DNA of 64,000 bases, from NCBI RefSeq assembly GCF_031460495.1, contig NZ_JAVKTS010000003.1, positions 525,900 to 589,899 on the forward strand, written 5' to 3'. Shown piece by piece: positions 55,651-62,726 of this stretch; position 1 is the first letter of the stretch; every line of letters begins with the position of its first letter. The notes under the pieces were generated by a model. It had not been told where the DNA came from and did no database searches. It saw nothing but the letters and a program-made list of their open reading frames with translations. The position numbers were made by a program, and so were the translations under genes. This stretch comes from Tissierella sp. (GTDB taxonomy: Bacteria > Bacillota > Clostridia > Tissierellales > Tissierellaceae).

Positions 55651-56497
55651 GGGAGGACTCTAGTATTTTATTTATTGCAGTATTACTTAATTTTATATTA
55701 TTGGCTATTTCAGTTATTCTATATCCCTGATTTAATGCTTCAATTGCATACTCATATTTGTATTTTATTAGATATCTTTTTCTAGAGGCTTCTTTGATTA
55801 ACTCATAGTCCGAAGGGGCTGGACATATTGCCTTTAATATATCATCAAGCTCAATTTCCTTTTGTGTCTTACTCTCTTCTTCTAAGGATTTCTTGAATTT
55901 TTCTGTGCCTATTACTTCATCCTGCTCAAATAAATCATTGTAAGTTTTATAGTCATCTGGTGGTCCGCTCATCATCTCTTTATATTTCGTAATGGATTCT
56001 ACTCTGTCTAAGGAAAATATTTCTAGTAATTTCTCAATATTTACAAGATTGCCTATGTTCATCCTATAAAACATATCTGAACTCCATTTATACTGGCTCA
56101 TTGAGGTACATATATTAGCATATACTGGATTGTTATGAATGTATTTAATTAAGTTGAAAAGATAGGATTCATTTTGAACAATGATTCCTCTATATCTACT
56201 CTCAAATGGAGAACCTGATCTTTCCTCCTTAAGATTATAATATTTAGCATATTTTGTATTAATTCTATGCATTATTTGACTAATGGGAATATTGTGCACT
56301 TTTACGACAAAATGATAATGATTGTCCATAATCACATACGATAATAAACTAAAATCAAATATCTCCTTTACCTCGCCTAAGATATTTAACAAAGCAGTTT
56401 TTTCTTCATTCTTTTGAAATATAAAACTTTTATTGTTCCCCCTGTGAATAATATGGTAAATTGCACCGTAATATTCTATCCTTGGCCTTCTTCCCAT
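55646..56497 (-). CDS. REP-associated tyrosine transposase (RAYT, Y1_Tnp domain)
   Basis: A 283-residue single-copy transposase of the IS200-like Y1/HUH superfamily. Residues 1-140 form the Y1_Tnp domain: RPRIEYYGAIYHIIHRGNNKS at the start, the HUH-type metal motif H60-Y-H62 in MDNHYHFVV, and INTKYAKYYNLKEERSGSPFESRYRG, whose Tyr83 or Tyr86 should be the nucleophile. The C-terminal part ends in a helix-turn-helix (YRITEIANNIKLSNTAINKILESS). It is flanked on both sides by GGTGCC-W-GGCACC palindromes (R6, R7), with eight more in the window. RAYTs are known to nick and mobilise REP palindromes in proteobacteria. No IS200 ends are seen. A 0A-type box lies upstream. Confidence 0.9.
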   Translation of the reverse strand: MGRRPRIEYYGAIYHIIHRGNNKSFIFQKNEEKTALLNILGEVKEIFDFSLLSYVIMDNHYHFVVKVHNIPISQIMHRINTKYAKYYNLKEERSGSPFESRYRGIIVQNESYLFNLIKYIHNNPVYANICTSMSQYKWSSDMFYRMNIGNLVNIEKLLEIFSLDRVESITKYKEMMSGPPDDYKTYNDLFEQDEVIGTEKFKKSLEEESKTQKEIELDDILKAICPAPSDYELIKEASRKRYLIKYKYEYAIEALNQGYRITEIANNIKLSNTAINKILESSQ

Positions 56498-56530
56498 AAA
56501 TATCCCTCCTCATATCTCATACATAAAGTA

Positions 56531-56537
56531 TTCGACA
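56531..56537. promoter_or_regulatory. Candidate Spo0A (0A) box upstream of the RAYT gene
   Basis: TTCGACA on the plus strand (TGTCGAA on the gene strand), a perfect match to the 0A-box consensus, 34 bases before the RAYT ATG. The surrounding 30 bases resemble the region at 60470-60512. Confidence 0.5.
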
Positions 56538-56576
56538 TAAATTGGAAATATCCTCTATTTACTCCCATCAAAATAA

Positions 56577-56623
56577 AAATAAGTTTAGAAATTGGTGCCA
56601 GGCACCAAAATCTAAACTTATTT
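56577..56623 (-). repeat. GGTGCC-A-GGCACC palindrome copy R7 (RAYT 5' flank)
   Basis: A 47-bp near-palindrome, core 56594-56606. It lies upstream of the RAYT gene and 12 bases past the stop of the nucleotidase gene (56636) on the minus strand. TTTTTATTTT follows on that strand. Confidence 0.9.
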
Positions 56624-56635
56624 GAGTTAATTTAT

Positions 56636-58345
56636 TTATGGAATTAATATTACTTGATTAGGGAAGATTAGGTGAGGATTCTTTAAATTATTATATTCAG
56701 CTAACTTTTCCCAAGTAGTATTAAACATCTTAGCTATTTTCCAAAGAACATCATCTGTTTTTACAACATATTTCTCTTCAGCTTTAGCAACAGCTTCAAA
56801 TAAATAGTCTACAGGCTCAGGTGTAATTACCTTAGCTTCTTTTATAGCTTCTACTAAAACATCTCTAATAGGAATGAATGTATCAACTATGTTTCTAGCA
56901 TTTGAGAAGTCATACTTGTCTCCTCCTGTAATTAGGAAATCATTTGTAACTACAGTGTAATATGCATTCATATCTAATGGAGTACCGTCTTCTAAGCTTA
57001 TCTTAGTTATTCTGTTTTCGAATTCTGCATCTTTATCAAATTCAACGATAAGTCCTGCAAATTGGCCATTTCCTATATCTGGATTATTTATACCATGATC
57101 TATAGCCTTCTTTAAATCTGCACCTGTCATTTCTAAAGTTACTAATTGGTTATCAAATGGCATTATTTCGTATAAATCTCCCATAGTTATGGTGCCCTTT
57201 TCTAAAGTTCTTCTAAGTCCGCCACCATTTTGAATAGCTACTTGAACTCCAGTCTTTTCCTTCATAACTTCTGAAGACCATCTACCTAATAATGTAACAT
57301 TATTTTCTCTACTATTGTGTTCAAAAGCACCTGCTGCTTCACCAAGTAATTCTCCAAGTACTGGCTCTGCTGCTAATTTATATTCATCAAACAGCTTTTG
57401 CCCTTCTGCATCAGCCACTATATCAGCTGCTTTAGCTGCTAAATCCTCATATCTTGGCTCTATGGATACTACCTTATTATCCTTATCTAATTCAATAGAT
57501 AATACTGCAAGTCCACGACCATTTTTATATCCTTGAGCTATTGGAACATCATTTACTTTACCAGCTACAGTTAGATGACTATGTCCAGAAATTATTCCAT
57601 CTATACCCTCTACTGCTGTAAGTTCCACTGCGTTTCCAGTGACTTCCTTAGTATCTCTATTTTGATTAGAATCCAAGTGAGTAAGAGCTATGATTACATC
57701 TGGAGTACCTTCTTCTGCTTTACCTTCTTTCAAAAACTTAACCCATGTTTCTGCTGCTACAACTGGATCTGTAAATTCTAATTCTCCTACAAATTCTGCT
57801 TTAGTAAGAGTACTTGTATCTGGATGTGCTAAACCTATAAAAGCTATTTTTAGGTTGCCTTTTTCCACTATTTTATAAGGTTTTGCCCATTCTACTGGTT
57901 CTTTAGTCTTTGCATCTACAATATTTGTAGCTAAGAAATCAAAGCCACCATCTTTAGCCCATGTTGGTATAAATTCTACTCCCCAGTCAAACTCATGATT
58001 ACCTATGGCTGAAGCTGTTACTCCCATAGCTTTCATCATTTCATTTACTGGCTTACCATGTGTAAGATTTGATATTGCAGTACCTTGATATAGGTCTCCT
58101 GCTGATACAAATATGGAATTAGGATTATTCTCTAAGATAGTCTTAGAGTAAGCAATCATCTTAGCCATACCTATATCCTTGCCTAAATCAGTTACATTAC
58201 CATGAAAATCATTAAATGAATAAATGTCAACAGTTACCTTAGCTGCTTCCTCAGCATATGCTTGTGGTACTGCTCCTACCAATATTCCTATTACTAGGGC
58301 TAATGATAAAAATAGACTAACAATTCTTTTGTTTCTAAAATTCAT
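56636..58345 (-). CDS. Secreted 5'-nucleotidase-type enzyme with C-terminal LysM
   Basis: A 569-residue exported metallophosphoesterase. Signal peptide at residues 1-31 (ending YAEE), metallophosphatase domain about 35-270 (SFNDFHGN, GDLYQGT, GNHEFDWG, GHSHL), and 5'-nucleotidase C-terminal domain about 340-490 (GRWSSEVMK, IAIQNGGGLRRTL-type, NDFLITGGDKYDF). A single LysM domain (VLWKIAKMFNTTWEKLAEYNN...) forms the C-terminus. UshA-type enzymes dephosphorylate extracellular nucleotides for salvage. The LysM is almost identical to that of the neighbouring protein at 58499-60439, so the domain was duplicated recently. The start has GGGGGG upstream. Confidence 0.9.
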   Translation of the reverse strand: MNFRNKRIVSLFLSLALVIGILVGAVPQAYAEEAAKVTVDIYSFNDFHGNVTDLGKDIGMAKMIAYSKTILENNPNSIFVSAGDLYQGTAISNLTHGKPVNEMMKAMGVTASAIGNHEFDWGVEFIPTWAKDGGFDFLATNIVDAKTKEPVEWAKPYKIVEKGNLKIAFIGLAHPDTSTLTKAEFVGELEFTDPVVAAETWVKFLKEGKAEEGTPDVIIALTHLDSNQNRDTKEVTGNAVELTAVEGIDGIISGHSHLTVAGKVNDVPIAQGYKNGRGLAVLSIELDKDNKVVSIEPRYEDLAAKAADIVADAEGQKLFDEYKLAAEPVLGELLGEAAGAFEHNSRENNVTLLGRWSSEVMKEKTGVQVAIQNGGGLRRTLEKGTITMGDLYEIMPFDNQLVTLEMTGADLKKAIDHGINNPDIGNGQFAGLIVEFDKDAEFENRITKISLEDGTPLDMNAYYTVVTNDFLITGGDKYDFSNARNIVDTFIPIRDVLVEAIKEAKVITPEPVDYLFEAVAKAEEKYVVKTDDVLWKIAKMFNTTWEKLAEYNNLKNPHLIFPNQVILIP

Positions 58346-58449
58346 GTATAGACCCCCCTAAATTTTTACTTAGTGTAATCATACCCATTACACTATATAT
58401 ATAACTTATTCTACAAATTTTCTGAAAATCCTTCTTTTTTGGAAAATAA

Positions 58450-58494
58450 AATAAGTTTAAAAATCGGTGCCTGGCACCGATTTTTAAACTTATT
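58450..58494 (-). repeat. GGTGCC-T-GGCACC palindrome copy R8
   Basis: Perfect 45-bp palindrome (AATAAGTTTAAAAATC arm), core 58466-58478, identical over 45 bp to copy R9. It starts 4 bases past the stop of the nucleotidase gene at 58499 on the minus strand. TTTTATTTTC follows on that strand. Confidence 0.92.
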
Positions 58495-58498
58495 GAAC

Positions 58499-60439
58499 TT
58501 ATTTAACTAATATTACTTGATTCGGGAAGATTAGGTGAGGATTTTTTAAGTTATTATACTCTGCTAATTTCTCCCAAGTAGTATTATACATCTTAGCAAT
58601 TTTCCAAAGAACATCCCCTGGCTTGACTACATATTCTTCGGCGACTGGCATATTTGCTTTTAATACTTCCTCTGGAATTAAACCTCCTTCTATCATATCA
58701 ATTGCATTAATAGCCTTAACATTGACTGTTCTTCCATCTTCTGATTTAGGTATCTCAATATTGCCTGCCTTAATTTCACCAATAATATAGTCTCTTAATG
58801 GGTGATTAAAATCCGCCCCTATAACTTCCCAGTTGTTATCCACCTTAGGTTCGATAACACCCTGTTCTGCTATATAATCTGCAATGTAGGATCTTAATGA
58901 TTTTGGATCTGATTCAAAATACGGTTCGCCACTAATAATGCCCATATTCATCAATCCACCATATCTATAGTTATTTATAGCTAATTTTAATGTATCTGTT
59001 TCTTTTAATAACTCTCCGTTTAATTTCAAATCTACAATTCTTTCTCCTTCTGGCTTAGACACATCTACCTTATAATCTACGCCTTGGAACATGTCATAAT
59101 TATATACTCTAATCTTAGGATTAAAGCTCAAATTAATATCTCCAGGAACAAAAGTGTTATAATAAGCAGCTGACCATTCCATATAAGCTTTTAATTCAGC
59201 TCCGGTAACCTCTACTCCCACTAAAGTATTAGGATATTTGTAGATCTCAAATATACTAGCATAAGTTATATCTCCAGCTCTTAGATTAGAACCTGAAGCA
59301 AACAATGCTGCCCCTGCAACATCTGCGCCAGTTGCTTTAAGTTGAACATCGTTAATTAAATCAATTACCGCTGTGTCTTTAAGTTGAGCTTCTGGAATAC
59401 CTGGAATTTCTGAGGCCGGAGCAAAATCTGCACTGGCTGTTCCTATAACATCAACCAAGAAGTCCAATGTCTTATCATGATAGCCTTTTGCATATTCTTT
59501 TAATTCTGTAGATGCCTCATATTCTTTAACTTCTATAATATCAACTTTACTATCTACAATTACCCAGGTATTATCTTTCTTAGTCAATTCAAAGTCAAAT
59601 CTTACAACTTGCCTACCTTCATTTCTAGCAGCTCCAACCAAGGTGTTTCCAACCTTTTGGTTTTCAGTTACATGTCCATGTCCTGTTATTACTGCAGCTA
59701 CTTCAGGGAACTTAGCAATAATTTCATCTGCTCCATCTCCACCGTATTCTGAAGTATAGCCCATATGTGTAGAAAGAATTATTAAATCTACTCCTTTTTC
59801 TTTCATTTCCTTAATGTGTTTTTCTGCTGATTCTACAGGTGTTGCAAACTCTAAATCCCCAACCTTAGGTCCATCCCATCTTGGGATATTCGGGTTAGTA
59901 AGTCCTAATATACCAACCTTAACGCCTCCCACTTCCTTAATTACATATGGTTCTACTAAATATGAACCATCTTCTTTATAATTAGCATTTGCTGCTAATA
60001 TAGGAAATTTTGCTTCCTCTTTAATCTTTTTCACCATTTCTAATCCAAAGTTAAACTCATGATTTCCCAAAGTAAATGAATCATAACCCATAAAATTCAT
60101 TACATCAATTACTGGATGCTTTAATTCTAAGTTAAAATTGTACAAATCATCAGATAGTATAGTCCCCTGGATAGTATCACCATTGTCTATTAAGAGTGTA
60201 TTAGGGTTTTCCTCCCTTACCTTCTTAACTACAGAATAAACCTTTGCCATACCAAAATCTTCAGTTTCCTTCCCATCTTCATAAGACCAATTATAAATGT
60301 TAGCATGTAAGTCAGTAGTTCCCAAAATAGTAATCTTTACAGTTTCAGCATCAGCAAAAGTTACAGATGGGATCATAATACCCACTAGCATAAGCAATGC
60401 CAATACTAAACTATAAATTCTTTTGTTTCTTAGCAACAT
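58499..60439 (-). CDS. Secreted 2',3'-cyclic-nucleotide phosphodiesterase/3'-nucleotidase with C-terminal LysM
   Basis: A 646-residue exported metallophosphoesterase. Signal peptide at residues 1-29 (ending TFA), metallophosphatase core about 33-280 (GTTDLHANIYNWSYED, GNHEFNFGLE, GHGH), 5'-nucleotidase C-terminal domain about 320-530, and a LysM domain at about 600-646. The TDLHANIYNWSY motif and length favour the CpdB-type bifunctional enzyme over the neighbouring UshA-type protein. CpdB hydrolyses 2',3'-cyclic nucleotides and 3'-nucleotides outside the membrane. With the UshA-type gene it forms a nucleotide-scavenging pair. A 0A-type box (60478-60484) lies upstream. Confidence 0.9.
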   Translation of the reverse strand: MLLRNKRIYSLVLALLMLVGIMIPSVTFADAETVKITILGTTDLHANIYNWSYEDGKETEDFGMAKVYSVVKKVREENPNTLLIDNGDTIQGTILSDDLYNFNLELKHPVIDVMNFMGYDSFTLGNHEFNFGLEMVKKIKEEAKFPILAANANYKEDGSYLVEPYVIKEVGGVKVGILGLTNPNIPRWDGPKVGDLEFATPVESAEKHIKEMKEKGVDLIILSTHMGYTSEYGGDGADEIIAKFPEVAAVITGHGHVTENQKVGNTLVGAARNEGRQVVRFDFELTKKDNTWVIVDSKVDIIEVKEYEASTELKEYAKGYHDKTLDFLVDVIGTASADFAPASEIPGIPEAQLKDTAVIDLINDVQLKATGADVAGAALFASGSNLRAGDITYASIFEIYKYPNTLVGVEVTGAELKAYMEWSAAYYNTFVPGDINLSFNPKIRVYNYDMFQGVDYKVDVSKPEGERIVDLKLNGELLKETDTLKLAINNYRYGGLMNMGIISGEPYFESDPKSLRSYIADYIAEQGVIEPKVDNNWEVIGADFNHPLRDYIIGEIKAGNIEIPKSEDGRTVNVKAINAIDMIEGGLIPEEVLKANMPVAEEYVVKPGDVLWKIAKMYNTTWEKLAEYNNLKNPHLIFPNQVILVK

Positions 60440-60477
60440 AACTCTACCTCCTAGAATTTATTTGGTTATATAATGTA

Positions 60478-60484
60478 TTCGACA
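60478..60484. promoter_or_regulatory. Candidate Spo0A (0A) box upstream of the phosphodiesterase gene
   Basis: TTCGACA on the plus strand, a perfect 0A-box match, 39 bases before the ATG of the phosphodiesterase gene. The context GAGGATTTC...TATGTCGAATAC on the gene strand parallels the RAYT upstream region. Confidence 0.5.
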
Positions 60485-60519
60485 TAGATTCTAGAAATCC
60501 TCCTTTTGGGAGAAAATAA

Positions 60520-60564
60520 AATAAGTTTAAAAATCGGTGCCTGGCACCGATTTTTAAACTTATT
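60520..60564 (-). repeat. GGTGCC-T-GGCACC palindrome copy R9
   Basis: Perfect 45-bp palindrome, core 60536-60548, identical to R8. It lies 2 bases past the stop of the chemotaxis gene (60567) on the minus strand, with a T-rich tract following on that strand. Confidence 0.92.
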
Positions 60565-60566
60565 GG

Positions 60567-62570
60567 TTAGAATTGAACTAAAGAGACTATTTCTTCTAGT
60601 TTGTCGGATATATCTTTGTTCTTTTCGATTATTGAGTTTATCTCATTTATAGCTTCAACTATATTCATATTCTTCTCAGCTATACTTGTAGTTGCCACTG
60701 TTGATTCTTCTACTGTTATTGAAATTTCTTTCATAGATTCAGCTATGGTATTTACAGTTGCGGCAAGTTCTTCTGATGTTGCACTTAAATCAGAGATTAT
60801 ATTGTAAAGTGATGACCCATCGTCCCTATATTGATTTACTGCATCTACCATCATCTCATAATCCTTAGTCACATCATTTTCAAGGAAATCCATGACCTGG
60901 GATATTCTTGATGTCAACTCTTCAACAGATTTGGTAATCACTCCCGTTACATCTTGTATTTCACCTACGGTTGAATTAGAGTTTTCAGCTAGCTTTCTAA
61001 TTTCATCCGCTACTACTGCAAATCCTCTACCTGATTCTCCAGCCCTTGCTGCTTCTATGGCTGCATTCAATGATAGCAAGGAAGTTTGTTCAGATATTGC
61101 CAGTATTGCATTTGATAATACATTTATCTTTTCTACTTCCCTTGATGCAACTATAGCTTTTTCTATTTCTTCTCTAGCATTTGAATATATGCCCATGGAC
61201 TTATCCTTAGCTTTAATAAATTGATCACTTAATTTATCAGCTTTCACACTTATTTCACTCGATGTATTGGCACCCTCTTCTACCTTCTCAGCAAAATCAG
61301 AAATTGCCCTTTCTATCTCAGATGCAGACTCATTTACTGATATTGTTGTGGCAGATGTTTCTTCCATTCCTGCGGACAATTCTTCAGTTGTAGCTGAAGT
61401 ATCCTCTGCTTGTCCTAGTAAGTAATGTATTTTTTCTGCAGTTTCTCCATGTATTTCATGATTTATACGAATGGAACTGTCCATATCTCCCATAAATACT
61501 TTCAATTTTTCTACTGTTAATTTGAAGGATTTATACATCTGCCCCATTTCATCTTTTCTGTTTAAATCTTTCTCTTCAATTTCAATAGATAATTTTAAAT
61601 TTGAAATACTTTCTGCAATTTTAACTGAATCCTTGATAGGTTTAGTAATATTATTTGAAATATATAGTGAAGCTAAAATAGCTATTAAAAGTACAACTAC
61701 AGCAGCAATGACTGTCAGTAATATAACTCTATTGACACTACCTAGGACACTATCAGACGTTACAGCTACTCCTACTGTCCAATTTGATTCTTCCACATTT
61801 CCAAAGAAAAAAACCCTCTCCATACCATCAAAGTCCTTTAATTCTCTATCTCTTAGTTTCAAATTGTCCTTTCCCATAAGGCTTGATATTTTACCTTCCA
61901 AAATTTCATCTTCCTTTATAAAACTACCATCCTTATTAGGCTTAAATTCATCATTTAGATGGGTGAGTATATTCCCGTTGTCATCGATTAAAAAAGCATA
62001 AGAGCCTTCACCATAATCTGAAGTAGCTACTAAATCAACTAAATAACTGATAGATATATCAGTTCCTATTACACCCTTCATCCCACTATTAGTCTTGAAT
62101 TGTTTTGAAACAGTAATGACTATATCATTTGATACAACATCTATATATGGTTCAGTGATGAAAAAATCTTCAGTACCCATTGCCCCTACATACCATGGTC
62201 TAGTAGTCACATCAAAATCCGGTGGTAAGCTTACATCCGCCCCTAGGTAGGTCTCCTTGTTATTATAGCCCACATAATAGAAATTGTCCGGATTATCTGC
62301 TGTGATCTTTTTCATCAAGGATTTCATATAATAGGCCTCATGATTGTTATTGTGTAAAATCACATTAAGCGTAGCAGTTAAATTGTTTTTTTGTATTCCT
62401 AACCATTTATCCATTTCCTGTGCCGTATACTGAGCTTTTATCTCAACAACCTCGTTCATTGTTGCTTCAAGTTTCTTAACTGATATTGAATAGTTAATAA
62501 TTGAAATAAGAAGAATTGAAAAAATGCAGATTAATGTTGTAAATAATAGCAGTTTACCTTTTAATTTCAT
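60567..62570 (-). CDS. Methyl-accepting chemotaxis protein with extracellular Cache sensor
   Basis: A 667-residue transducer. N-terminal helix ([20 protein letters not shown]), an extracellular dCache-type sensor (about residues 30-270, with [40 protein letters not shown]), a second helix ([18 protein letters not shown]), HAMP ([19 protein letters not shown]...) and the cytoplasmic coiled-coil signalling domain with hairpin tip [35 protein letters not shown]. Cache sensors of this type often bind amino acids, which would suit this organism. The start at 62570 is chosen for GGGGGG upstream. A sigma-D-like promoter precedes it (62609-62635). Confidence 0.95.
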   Translation of the reverse strand: MKLKGKLLLFTTLICIFSILLISIINYSISVKKLEATMNEVVEIKAQYTAQEMDKWLGIQKNNLTATLNVILHNNNHEAYYMKSLMKKITADNPDNFYYVGYNNKETYLGADVSLPPDFDVTTRPWYVGAMGTEDFFITEPYIDVVSNDIVITVSKQFKTNSGMKGVIGTDISISYLVDLVATSDYGEGSYAFLIDDNGNILTHLNDEFKPNKDGSFIKEDEILEGKISSLMGKDNLKLRDRELKDFDGMERVFFFGNVEESNWTVGVAVTSDSVLGSVNRVILLTVIAAVVVLLIAILASLYISNNITKPIKDSVKIAESISNLKLSIEIEEKDLNRKDEMGQMYKSFKLTVEKLKVFMGDMDSSIRINHEIHGETAEKIHYLLGQAEDTSATTEELSAGMEETSATTISVNESASEIERAISDFAEKVEEGANTSSEISVKADKLSDQFIKAKDKSMGIYSNAREEIEKAIVASREVEKINVLSNAILAISEQTSLLSLNAAIEAARAGESGRGFAVVADEIRKLAENSNSTVGEIQDVTGVITKSVEELTSRISQVMDFLENDVTKDYEMMVDAVNQYRDDGSSLYNIISDLSATSEELAATVNTIAESMKEISITVEESTVATTSIAEKNMNIVEAINEINSIIEKNKDISDKLEEIVSLVQF

Positions 62571-62608
62571 TGAATAGCCCCCCTTATTTTTATAGATATA
62601 TACCCAAT

Positions 62609-62635
62609 ATATCGACATAATATGACATTTTTTTA
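62609..62635 (-). promoter_or_regulatory. Sigma-D (motility)-type promoter for the chemotaxis gene
   Basis: On the minus strand TAAA, 15-base spacer, GTCGATAT, against the consensus TAAA-N15-GCCGATAT (one mismatch), 39 bases before the ATG. The -10 overlaps an imperfect 0A box (TGTCGAT), so either reading is possible. Confidence 0.6.
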
Positions 62636-62669
62636 ATCTTCTGAAAATATATTTTTCTGAGTAAACAAA

Positions 62670-62714
62670 AATAAGTTTGGAAATCGGTGCCTGGCACCGA
62701 AATCCAAACTTATT
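62670..62714 (-). repeat. GGTGCC-T-GGCACC palindrome copy R10
   Basis: A 45-bp near-palindrome, core 62686-62698, 12 bases past the stop of the surface protein gene (62727) on the minus strand. CTTATTTTTG follows on that strand, as for a terminator. Confidence 0.9.
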
Positions 62715-62726
62715 GGGGTTAAGCTT

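Noticed and set aside
55646..56497. An ordinary IS200/IS605 insertion sequence
   Set aside because: No tnpB-type partner and no subterminal IS200 ends; the chain is longer with a C-terminal helix-turn-helix, and the flanks are the dispersed palindromes, so RAYT fits better.
17307..62714. Ten palindromes as a CRISPR array or sigma-54 promoters (they contain TGGCAC)
   Set aside because: Copies are kilobases apart with no spacers, and none has GC at the required 10-base distance from the GG.
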